Shown piece by piece: positions 1 through 5,555 of a DNA stretch of 10,106 nucleotides. Position 1 is the first letter of the stretch; every line of letters starts with the position of its first letter. This stretch comes from Actinomycetota bacterium (GTDB lineage: Bacteria; Actinomycetota; Thermoleophilia; Gaiellales; Gaiellaceae). Where the stretch lies: NCBI GenBank assembly GCA_013694685.1, contig JACDBY010000172.1:1-10106 (forward strand). The letters are read 5' to 3'. The notes beneath the pieces were generated by a model. That model saw only the letters and a program-made list of their open reading frames with translations, did no database searches and was not told where the DNA came from. The position numbers and the translations under genes were made by a program.

Positions 1-57
1 CTCCTCGTCGAAGCCGGCTTCCTCGCCGGCCCACGGCGAGCAGTGCTCCGGCCCTGA
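1..57 (+). CDS. C-terminal end of an unidentified protein (possibly Lhr-like helicase)
   Basis: The first frame is open from the window edge to a TGA at 55-57 and gives the tail LLVEAGFLAGPRRAVLRP. Only 18 residues are visible, so the family cannot be established. The pattern of an 'AGF..x.PR...LR' ending resembles the C-termini of actinobacterial Lhr-type DEAD/DEAH helicases. In many actinobacteria lhr lies beside a nei-type glycosylase gene, and one is present here at 1746. That link is inference from a short tail and from neighbourhood, with about 1.7 kb of other genes in between. A hairpin followed by four T lies about 20 bases after the stop and would suit it as a terminator. Confidence 0.4.
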   Translation, partial: LLVEAGFLAGPRRAVLRP

Positions 58-61
58 GCCT

Positions 62-180
62 CGTGTCCGACCCGACCCGTGTCCGACTTCAGCCGGACAC
101 GTGCTTTTCGCCGTTCCGCAGGCGCAAGCTCTCGCTCTTCCTCAGGCGGAAGAGCGCGTGTCGGACTGAAGTCCGACACG
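62..180. repeat. Cluster of GTGTCCGAC/GTCGGACAC palindromes
   Basis: Three related units are visible. A half unit CGTGTCCGAC lies at 62-71. An imperfect palindrome lies at 78-101 (arms CGTGTCCG and CGGACACG around ACTTCAGC). A near-perfect palindrome lies at 157-180, with 11-base arms CGTGTCGGACT (157-167) and AGTCCGACACG (170-180) separated by GA. The 78-101 and 157-180 units share length, the TTCA/TGAA centre and most arm bases, so they look like copies of one dispersed palindromic element rather than two unrelated hairpins. The right-hand copy lies inside the 3' end of the minus-strand SRPBCC gene. Whether the element recurs elsewhere in the genome cannot be seen here. Confidence 0.75.
78..109 (+). 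terminator. Possible Rho-independent terminator after the gene ending at 57
   Basis: The hairpin at 78-101 has a perfect 8-base outer stem (CGTGTCCG/CGGACACG). It is followed by TG and then CTTTT (104-108) on the plus strand, about 20 bases after the TGA at 55-57. The U-tract is short and the hairpin is also a copy of the repeat described for this region, so it may act as a terminator, be a mobile palindrome, or both. Confidence 0.4.
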
Positions 181-612
181 TTCCTCTACATACTTCTTGA
201 GTCCCTTCGCCTCCGCGGCGGTCGAGCGCTTCATCGTGCCCTTGAGCATCGGGGCGGCGACCTTCATGAGCAGCGACTTCGGGTAGAGCGGCCAGTCGAA
301 CGTGGCGATCGTCGCGTTCTCGCCGGCGGGCTCGAGCAGGAAGTCGAGCTCGAAGTCGGCCGCCTCCCAGCCACCGCGGATCGCCAGCCGGTAGGGCGGC
401 TCGAAGGCTGTCACGACGTCGTCGATCTCGATCTTCCGACCCCGGAACTCGATCACCTCGTGGATGCGCGAGCCGACTGCGAGCGGGCCGTCGGACACCT
501 GGCGAAACTCGACGAGATCCGGGCGCCAGGCCGTGTGGGTGGTGGGGTCGGAGACGACCTTCCACACCTCCTCGGGTGGTCGCTCGATGCGCACGCTGTG
601 GGTGATCCGCAT
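142..612 (-). CDS. SRPBCC (START-like, polyketide-cyclase type) family protein
   Basis: The 156-residue product matches the SRPBCC/Polyketide_cyc2 layout. It opens with a beta strand plus 'ERPPEEVWKVVSDP' (about residues 9-22) and 'W.PDLVEF', continues with a long antiparallel sheet ('GSRIHEVIEFRGRKIEIDDVVTAFEPPYRLAIRG'-type pattern, described here only as position 47-81), and ends in a long C-terminal helix (about 117-144). Such proteins bind small hydrophobic ligands in a helix-grip cavity; the ligand cannot be told from sequence. The start ATG at 612 is supported by GGAGG seven bases upstream (620-624 on the plus strand) and by family length; the frame stays open upstream but that part is not SRPBCC-like. 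Residues 145-152 (RVGLQSDT) are encoded exactly by the 24-base palindrome at 157-180, so the natural C-terminus has probably been replaced or extended by the repeat. It stands alone on its strand. Confidence 0.88.
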   Translation of the reverse strand: MRITHSVRIERPPEEVWKVVSDPTTHTAWRPDLVEFRQVSDGPLAVGSRIHEVIEFRGRKIEIDDVVTAFEPPYRLAIRGGWEAADFELDFLLEPAGENATIATFDWPLYPKSLLMKVAAPMLKGTMKRSTAAEAKGLKKYVEERVGLQSDTRSSA

Positions 613-641
613 TCCCTCTCCTCCGTCCCTCGCTCGGAACG

Positions 642-668
642 ACTGTAGCCGTGGCGCTCTCACGTGAA
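642..668 (-). promoter_or_regulatory. Candidate promoter of the SRPBCC gene
   Basis: On the minus strand a TACAGT hexamer (647 to 642) fits a -10 element and lies about 30 bases before the ATG at 612, leaving room for a short leader with the GGAGG site. TTCACG (668 to 663) matches the -35 consensus TTGACA at four of six positions, but the 15-base spacer is short. The -35 overlaps the parS-like sequence at 657-670. This is a motif match by eye only. Confidence 0.35.
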
Positions 669-670
669 AC
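657..670. other. parS-like ParB-binding site (degenerate)
   Basis: The sequence CTCTCACGTGAAAC agrees with the parS core GTTTCACGTGAAAC at 12 of 14 positions. The central CACGTG and the whole right half AAAC are intact, and the mismatches are at positions 1 and 3 of the left half. parS is the site where ParB/Spo0J loads onto DNA during chromosome segregation. The window carries a parA gene about 6 kb away but no parB. A random 12-of-14 match is unlikely, but not excluded, in 10 kb. It overlaps the candidate -35 of the SRPBCC gene, so it might instead belong to that promoter or to another palindrome-binding regulator. Confidence 0.35.
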
Positions 671-684
671 GGGGCGGCTCTCCC

Positions 685-1252
685 CGGACCGAAGGCGAGG
701 TCGTGTTCCACCGCTCCGACCCGGCCGATGCGATCCACCTCGTCGCGAAGGGCCGCTTCGACGTGCGGATCACTACGCCCCCCGGGGATGTCGTCGCCCT
801 CGGGATCCGCGGGCCGGGCTAGACGTTCGGCGAGCTCGCGGTCGCGGGCTCGGAACGAAGCGCGACCGCGCTCGAGGCGGGTGAGACGATCGTCGTGCGC
901 GGAACCGAGCTGCGCGGGCTCGCCCCGACGGCATCCGTCGGTGCACGCGGTGCTCGTGCGCGCCCTCTCGCGCCAGGTGTCCTTTCTCTCCGAGCGACTG
1001 GTCGAGGCGTAGACCGTCGACGCGGAGACGCGCGTCACCCGCCGCGTGCTCGAGCTCGCACTCGTCTACGGGACGCACCCGCCAGTGGTTGCGCCAGTCA
1101 TCCAGGAGGACCTCGCCGCCCTCGCGGGCACGTCGCGGGCGACGGTCAACCGCGTGCTACGGGCAGCCGAGAGACGCGGCCTGGTCGAGCTCGGGCGGGG
1201 ACGACGAGCGGGCGCGACCCGGACGGTCTCCGCCGCCTCGCGCGACTTCGTC
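685..1252 (+). pseudogene. Decayed Crp/Fnr-family transcription regulator
   Basis: Pieces of a cyclic-nucleotide-binding domain and a Crp-type winged helix can be read in order, but in different frames. Frame 1 gives GEVVFHRSDPADAIHLVAKG (about 694 onward), then a TAG at 820-822, then TFGELAVAGSERSATALEAG, the expected continuation. Near 915-930 the match moves to frame 2 with HPSVHAVLVRALSRQVSFLS, then a second TAG at 1010-1012. Next come AETRVTRRVLELALVYG and the helix-turn-helix IQEDLAALAGTSRATVNRVL plus RAAERRGLVELGRG. Around 1200-1215 the match returns to frame 1 (RDPDGLRRLARL). The first ~30 residues of the family, including a start, are missing. Two stops and two frameshifts make a functional product very unlikely. 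Intact relatives sense cAMP or redox signals and bind promoter DNA as dimers. It lies convergent to the membrane-protein gene ending at 1254. Sequencing errors could explain one lesion but hardly four. Confidence 0.85.
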
Positions 1253-1253
1253 T

Positions 1254-1688
1254 TTACCCGACCGAGAGCAGGAGACCGAGGACGACGCCGAAGAGGACAT
1301 GCCGCCAGGTCGCCTGCCCGAACGCGCGCCACGAGCGTGCGAGCGGCGGCAGCTCGGGCGCGCCACGCGCCGGATGGAAACGGTCGGAGAGAACCGTGAG
1401 CGGATACGTGCCAGCGTGCTCGGCGAGCGCGAAGAGCAGAGCCCCGAGGAAGACCGGGCCGCCGAGCCACTCGTGCAGGGCCCAGAAGACGAGCCCGGCG
1501 ACGGCGCCGTTCGCCACGTGCCACGCGAGCCCCGGCAGTCGCCAGCCGTCGCCCCGCGTCACGAGTCGCCCGAGCAGGGCGACGTCCGAGTACGGGTAGC
1601 GGAAGACTCGCTGGTCGAGCGGCTCCTGCGCCGCCCAGATCGCGGCTGCGGCACCGCCCGCCAGGCCCGCCTGGAGCCAGGGATTCAC
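1254..1688 (-). CDS. Small multi-pass membrane protein of unknown function
   Basis: The product is 144 residues with about four hydrophobic segments: roughly 4-20 (Ala/Gly rich), 54-75, 77-95 and 128-143. The loop after the third segment carries SDRFHPARGAPELPPLARSW, polar and probably exposed. Conspicuous charged or His residues inside or next to the segments (H57, H72, E73, E90, H91) are unusual for a plain anchor and might bind something. I do not recognise a family. GTG at 1688 is chosen because GAGG lies seven bases upstream and because the first hydrophobic segment then begins at once. An upstream ATG at 1769 would run back through the start of the divergent nei-type gene and adds residues unlike a membrane protein. 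The gene is divergent from the glycosylase gene with 57 bases between start codons, and it converges on the regulator remnant. Confidence 0.75.
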   Translation of the reverse strand: MNPWLQAGLAGGAAAAIWAAQEPLDQRVFRYPYSDVALLGRLVTRGDGWRLPGLAWHVANGAVAGLVFWALHEWLGGPVFLGALLFALAEHAGTYPLTVLSDRFHPARGAPELPPLARSWRAFGQATWRHVLFGVVLGLLLSVG

Positions 1689-1733
1689 GCAGGTGCCTCG
1701 AGCGCGCTCCCGGTTCTCGCCAGATCCACCATC

Positions 1734-1745
1734 TAGGTTGAGCGT
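1734..1745 (+). promoter_or_regulatory. -10 element of a leaderless promoter for the Nei-type glycosylase gene
   Basis: TAGGTT (1734-1739) fits TANNNT and is followed by six bases (GAGCGT) and then the ATG at 1746, so transcription would begin at or next to the start codon. No Shine-Dalgarno is present at a usable spacing. The same hexamer-plus-six layout precedes the genes at 3833, 5349 and 9248. No clear -35 is visible. Confidence 0.6.
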
Positions 1746-2504
1746 ATGCCGGAAGGCGACTCGCTGCATCGCGCCGCGGCGCGACTACAACCGCTCGTCG
1801 GTGACCGGGTCGCTGCCACCTCGCCGAATCCACGCGGGCGCGTCACGAACGTCGCCCGGGCCGTGGACGGCCACGTGCTCGAGTCGGTCGAAGCCGTCGG
1901 CAAGAACCTTCTCCTCCGCTTCGATGGCGGAATCGTCGTCCGCAGCCACCTGAGGATGAACGGCCGCTGGCGGGTGCGGCCCGCCGGCGGGACCCCGTGG
2001 CGCGGGCTCCCATGGCTCGTGCTTCGCACGCCTCGCTGGGAGGCGACGCAGTGGAACGGGCCGGTCCTGCGTCTCGACGACGGTCGGGCCGGCACGCTCG
2101 GGCCTGATCTCCTCGCCGACGAGACGACCGTCGGGCTCGTCGTGCGGTGGCTGCGGGCGGCCGACCAGAGGTCACTCGTCGGAGAAACACTCGTCGATCA
2201 ACGTCTCATTGCCGGTATAGGCAACATGTGGTTGGCCGAGCTTCTCTGGCACGGCAAGGTCTCGCCCTGGTCGCGGCTCGAGGACGTGACCGACGAGGAG
2301 CTCGAGCGCAGCCTCGACTGGGGCCGTCGTGCGATGCGAGCGGCCGTCGGCGGCGCGCGGCCCACACGCGCGGTGTACCGCCGCGCCGGGCAGGCGTGTC
2401 CCCGCTGCGGCGCGACGGTGTGCTCACGCGGGCTCGGCGACGCCAACCGCACCGCGTACTGGTGTCCGAGCTGCCAGCCCGGGCCTGCCTCGACGTCGAG
2501 CTGA
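1746..2504 (+). CDS. nei: Fpg/Nei-family DNA glycosylase/AP lyase (endonuclease VIII type)
   Basis: This is a base-excision repair enzyme that removes oxidised bases and cuts the abasic site by beta,delta-elimination. The 252-residue length is normal for the family. All hallmarks are present: MPEGD at the N-terminus (Pro2 is the Schiff-base nucleophile after Met removal, Glu3 is catalytic), Lys53 in VGKNLLLRF (the beta-hairpin lysine), SHLRMNGRW (68-75) typical of the Nei rather than the Fpg branch, and the H2TH region with LIAGIGNMWLAELLW (154-168). The C-terminal zinc finger has Cys218, Cys221, Cys240 and Cys243, with RGLGDANRTAYWCPSC before the end. MPEGDSLHR resembles the actinobacterial Nei1/Nei2 type more than MutM, but the exact substrate range cannot be read. 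The start is fixed by Pro2. The gene appears to be leaderless. It may once have been linked to a helicase gene whose tail could be the partial frame at 1-57 (inference). Confidence 0.95.
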   Translation: MPEGDSLHRAAARLQPLVGDRVAATSPNPRGRVTNVARAVDGHVLESVEAVGKNLLLRFDGGIVVRSHLRMNGRWRVRPAGGTPWRGLPWLVLRTPRWEATQWNGPVLRLDDGRAGTLGPDLLADETTVGLVVRWLRAADQRSLVGETLVDQRLIAGIGNMWLAELLWHGKVSPWSRLEDVTDEELERSLDWGRRAMRAAVGGARPTRAVYRRAGQACPRCGATVCSRGLGDANRTAYWCPSCQPGPASTSS

Positions 2505-2549
2505 GGTCGCCGGGGCAGGGATCGGGGCTCCCGCCCGGTACCTGTCCTC

Positions 2550-3770
2550 GTGGCTCATCGCGCGCCGCAGCTCCACCTCGTGCTCCGCGCGTTCACGCTC
2601 GGCGCGTTCGCGTACCTCCTGCGCGAGCTCGACGACGCGGGCGAGTCGCTGCCCTTTGCGTTCGAGGAGCACGAGCGCGGCGACGGGCCGACGCTCTACG
2701 AGTACCGACCGCTCGTCGGCGAGTTCGTCGAGGCGCGAGCCGGCCGTCTCCGGAATCGCGACGACGCGCTGATCGCGCTCGAGGAGCTTCGACGCGAGCC
2801 CGCTGCCGCCATCTACGCCCGAGCGCACGCGGGTCGTGACCCGTCGGAGGACGAGGCGCTCTTCCGCACCGTCCTGCTCGACCTCCTGCTGCGCGTTGCC
2901 GGTGCGTGCGGCGGCTTCGACTGGGACGACGACGCGTTCGACCGCGAGTTCGTCGAGCTCGAGCGGTCGCTCTTCGGCGAGCACCGCAGCTACGCGGCCG
3001 TCGCGCCGCTCGTCGGCATCTCGACGGGAGTGCAGCGCGTGCTCGCCGACGGGTTGCGCATTCGGGCGGCCGCCGACGGCGAGCTCGCCCGTCACTGGCC
3101 CGAGGCGCGGGGACTGCTCCCACCGGGCTTCGGACGGGAGCCTGACCGCTATTGCGTGGTCGAGTTCCGTGCGTCGCTCGAGGCAGGCGAGGACGTCCCC
3201 GATGCGCCGGGGGAGATCGCCGACGTCGTCTCGGCGCTGCGCCTCGCGACCGCAGCGCCGCTCGCCGCCGGGCCCGTCCTCTTCGAGACGCTCGACGGAC
3301 GTCCGTACGGGATCCGTCCCGTGCTCCCGATCGCGGCGACCCAGCCACCGGGCGAGGCGACCCGTCTCGACGAGTTCCGCGGGGCGCTCGCGGCCGAGAT
3401 CCTCGTCCGCCTCGGGCTCGTCGATAGGGACACGAACCTCGCCGAGGCACTCGATCGCTGGGAGCTCTCGCTCTTCCAGCACGAGCCGTTCCGCTCGGAG
3501 CAGCTGCGAGCCGCGCTCGAGGCGGTGCTCGGTGCGACCTGGCCGCTGCGCGGCGCGATTCTGCTCGAGACGGCATCGGACACGCGCGAGCGCCTCCACC
3601 GCGACCTCACCTTGCTAGCGGGTGGCGAGGAGGCGACCTCGGTCGCTGCGGCAGGCGTACGTCGAGCGCTCGTCGAGGTGCTGCGCGCCGGCGATCGCCC
3701 GGACCTCGTTGCGGGACTCGACCGCGAGCTGCTCGGGCTCGGCTCCCAGCGGGTTCGCGCCGCGTCCTGA
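2550..3770 (+). CDS. Conserved-looking protein of unknown function, 406 residues
   Basis: The frame has strong G/C third positions, as in neighbouring real genes, and stays open for 407 codons. The product is soluble, with no signal peptide or membrane segment. It is acidic-helical in the first ~150 residues (for example FTLGAFAYLLRELDDAGESL, 15-34; FDWDDDAFDREFVELERSLF), followed by YAAVAPLVGISTGVQRVL, a strand-like stretch RYCVVEFRASLE, then a helical C-terminal third. I do not recognise a family or catalytic motif. The GTG at 2550 is a working start: there is no Shine-Dalgarno, and TACCTG (2539-2544) sits 11 bases ahead, a weak version of the leaderless promoter seen elsewhere here. An in-frame GTG about 30 bases later (2580) is an alternative. 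It lies 45 bases after the glycosylase gene, so co-transcription is possible, but no repair motif is seen. Confidence 0.75.
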   Translation: MAHRAPQLHLVLRAFTLGAFAYLLRELDDAGESLPFAFEEHERGDGPTLYEYRPLVGEFVEARAGRLRNRDDALIALEELRREPAAAIYARAHAGRDPSEDEALFRTVLLDLLLRVAGACGGFDWDDDAFDREFVELERSLFGEHRSYAAVAPLVGISTGVQRVLADGLRIRAAADGELARHWPEARGLLPPGFGREPDRYCVVEFRASLEAGEDVPDAPGEIADVVSALRLATAAPLAAGPVLFETLDGRPYGIRPVLPIAATQPPGEATRLDEFRGALAAEILVRLGLVDRDTNLAEALDRWELSLFQHEPFRSEQLRAALEAVLGATWPLRGAILLETASDTRERLHRDLTLLAGGEEATSVAAAGVRRALVEVLRAGDRPDLVAGLDRELLGLGSQRVRAAS

Positions 3771-3820
3771 ACCGCTCCGCGCGCGCCGCGGGTCCCGCCA
3801 GAGCACGTTCTTCGCCGACC

Positions 3821-3832
3821 TACACTCGAGAG
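3821..3832 (+). promoter_or_regulatory. -10 element of a leaderless promoter for the SDR/DUF2867 gene
   Basis: TACACT (3821-3826), a good -10 match, is followed by CGAGAG and the ATG at 3833. The hexamer starts exactly 12 bases before the ATG, as at 1734, 5337 and 9236. CGAGAG is purine-rich but too close to the ATG to serve as a normal Shine-Dalgarno. The CGACCTA around the hexamer is also found at the 9236 promoter. Confidence 0.6.
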
Positions 3833-5284
3833 ATGGCGAGGTTGATCCTGCTCACGGGTGCGACCGGCTACGTCGGCGGCCGGCTGCTTCGAGTGCTCGA
3901 GGAGCGGGGCGAGCGGATCCGGTGCCTCTCTCGCCGCCCCGAGGTGCTCGAGCATCGCGTCGGGCCGACCACCGAGGTCGTGAAGGGCGATGTCGCCCGG
4001 TCGGAGACCATCGCTCCGGCGCTCGCCGGGGTCGACACCGTCTATTACCTCGTGCACTCGATGAGCTCTTCGCGGCCGTTCGACGAGGCGGATCGCGAGG
4101 CCGCTCACTCCTTCGGCGCGGCGGCGCGCGAGGCTGGCGTCCGGAAGATCGTCTACCTCGGCGGGCTCGGTCACGGCCGAGATCTCTCGAGTCATCTCCG
4201 GTCTCGACAGGAGGTCGGCGCGATCCTGCGGGGCTCGGGCGTACCCACCGTCGAGTTGCGCGCCTCGATCGTGATCGGCTCCGGGAGCGCGTCGTTCGAG
4301 ATGATCCGTGCGCTGGTCGAGAAGCTTCCGGTGATGATCACGCCGCGCTGGGTGCGGGTCGAGGCCCAGCCGATCGCGATCGAGGACGTGGTGGCGTACC
4401 TGGTCGCCGCGCTCGATCACGAGACGGACGCCGGTGAGCTGTACGAGATCGGGGGCGCCGACCGGGTCACCTACCTCGAGCTGATGCGCGAGTACGCGCG
4501 CCGCCGCGGACTACGGCGTCTGATGATTCCCGTGCCGGTGCTTTCACCGCGGCTCTCCTCGCTCTGGCTCTGGCTCTTCACGCCCGTCTACGCGGGTGTG
4601 GGGCGGAAGCTCGTCGACTCGCTTCGCAACGAGACGGTCGTACGCGACCCCGGGGCGCTCACCGTGTTCCCGGTCGAGCCGAGAACGGCGGCCGCGGCGA
4701 TCGAGCGTGCACTTGCCAACGAGGATCACGAGATGGCCGAGACGCGGTTCTCGGACGAGGCGCTCGCGGACCGGTCGTCGTTCGGCGGCGTGCGGGTGGG
4801 CTCTCGCCTCGTCGATGCGCGCGCGGCGACGGTGCGGCATCCGCCCCCGGTCGCCTTCACCCCGATCCGTCGGATCGGCGGCGAGACAGGATGGTACCGC
4901 GCCGCGTTCCTCTGGCGCGTCCGTGGGCTCCTCGACGTGCTCGCCGGCGGGCCGGGTCTGCGCCGCGGCCGCCGCGATCCGAACGCGCTACGCGTCGGCG
5001 ATGCGCTCGACTTCTGGCGGGTCGAGGCGTTCGAGCCCGACCGCCTGCTGCGGCTCCGCGCCGAGATGCGGGTGCCGGGGCGCGCCTGGCTCCAGTTCGA
5101 GGTCGAGCCGTGCGCGGACGAGACGTCGCGGGTGACGCAGACGGCGATCTTCGAGCCCGTGGGGCTCTTCGGTCTCGTCTACTGGTACTGCCTGTGGCCG
5201 TTCCACCACTTCATCTTCGGCGGCATGCTGCGCAACCTCACGCTCGCCATGGATGCCGCCGCCGCTCGTCGCGCTTCGGTTTGA
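3833..5284 (+). CDS. Atypical SDR NAD(P)-binding protein fused to a DUF2867-like domain
   Basis: The 483-residue product begins with a Rossmann fold, ILLTGATGYVGGRLL, whose Gly9, Gly12 and Gly15 form the GxxGxxG dinucleotide loop. It continues with RCLSRRPE, the acidic VVKGDVAR and VDTVYYLVHSM of atypical SDRs (NmrA/SDR_a5 type) and YLGGLGHG. There is no classical YxxxK catalytic pair in a plain position, so the protein may bind NAD(P) in an isomerase-like or sensing role rather than as a standard dehydrogenase. From about residue 335 a second domain follows (ETGWYRAAFLWRVRGLLD ... FWRVEAFEPDRLLRLRAEMR ... ending VYWYCLWPFHHFIFGGML). This matches DUF2867, which has an SRPBCC-like fold and is often fused to such SDRs. 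Hydrophobic stretches at about 242-258 and near the C-terminus suggest membrane contact. The ATG at 3833 fits the Rossmann start and the leaderless promoter. The substrate is unknown. Confidence 0.9.
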   Translation: MARLILLTGATGYVGGRLLRVLEERGERIRCLSRRPEVLEHRVGPTTEVVKGDVARSETIAPALAGVDTVYYLVHSMSSSRPFDEADREAAHSFGAAAREAGVRKIVYLGGLGHGRDLSSHLRSRQEVGAILRGSGVPTVELRASIVIGSGSASFEMIRALVEKLPVMITPRWVRVEAQPIAIEDVVAYLVAALDHETDAGELYEIGGADRVTYLELMREYARRRGLRRLMIPVPVLSPRLSSLWLWLFTPVYAGVGRKLVDSLRNETVVRDPGALTVFPVEPRTAAAAIERALANEDHEMAETRFSDEALADRSSFGGVRVGSRLVDARAATVRHPPPVAFTPIRRIGGETGWYRAAFLWRVRGLLDVLAGGPGLRRGRRDPNALRVGDALDFWRVEAFEPDRLLRLRAEMRVPGRAWLQFEVEPCADETSRVTQTAIFEPVGLFGLVYWYCLWPFHHFIFGGMLRNLTLAMDAAAARRASV

Positions 5285-5336
5285 CCCGTTCCACATTCGG
5301 CACGAAGTCGACACACACCCGTGACAGGTTGCGGGC

Positions 5337-5348
5337 TACGGTCGCTCC
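5337..5348 (+). promoter_or_regulatory. -10 element of a leaderless promoter for the 5349-9093 gene run
   Basis: TACGGT (5337-5342) is followed by CGCTCC and the ATG at 5349, with the same 12-base offset as three other starts in this window. Between 5285 and 5336 no convincing -35 is seen. Since the next three genes are joined by overlaps or a 19-base gap, this may be the promoter for the whole small protein-bicupin-parA-ftsZ transcript. Confidence 0.55.
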
Positions 5349-5555
5349 ATGGAGGAGGCGCGGAGTGTCCTCGAGCGGCTGGAGCGGATCGAGTCCCTGC
5401 GACGGGCGAACGCGGGCCCGGTCGAGTTGCTCGGGGAGCTCCGCGCCCTTCTCCACGAGGCAGAGGCCTGGGCCACGGTGGAGGGAGGTGAGGCAGGCGA
5501 CGCCGCGGTCGGGCGACTGCGGCACGCGCTCGAGCGTGACATGATCCAGGCGTGA
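5349..5555 (+). CDS. Small charged helical protein, 68 residues, unknown function
   Basis: The product is rich in Glu, Arg, Leu and Ala and can be read as two amphipathic helices: EEARSVLERLERIESLRRAN (2-21) and ELLGELRALLHEAEAWATVE (about 26-45). A Gly-rich turn and a third helix (GRLRHALERDM) follow. Heptad-like leucines suggest a short coiled coil or a helical hairpin. No family is recognised. It is accepted as a gene because of its codon use, its -10 element at the fixed 12-base offset, and the ATG-to-stop frame that ends with a GTGA overlap (5552-5555) on the bicupin start. It heads the run that leads to parA and ftsZ, so a role linked to them is possible but unproven. Confidence 0.7.
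   Translation: MEEARSVLERLERIESLRRANAGPVELLGELRALLHEAEAWATVEGGEAGDAAVGRLRHALERDMIQA

Noticed and set aside
142..1038. A 298-residue version of the SRPBCC gene starting at 1038
   Set aside because: The added ~140 residues are low-complexity antisense of the regulator remnant; ATG 612 has an excellent Shine-Dalgarno and family length.
895..1599. Plus-strand frame of 234 codons at 895-1599
   Set aside because: It contains only short pieces of the decayed Crp/Fnr gene and then reads antisense to the membrane-protein gene; its composition is Arg/Ala/Pro shadow.
1254..1769. Start of the membrane protein at ATG 1769
   Set aside because: It would overlap the beginning of the divergent nei-type gene and its promoter and add a non-membrane leader; GTG 1688 has GAGG upstream.
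2424..3599. Long minus-strand open frame opposite the 406-residue gene
   Set aside because: It is Arg/Glu-rich mirror sequence of a plus-strand frame with better third-position GC use; long antisense frames are expected in DNA this GC-rich. The same holds for minus frames at 3149-4420, 6459-7661 and 9305-10099.
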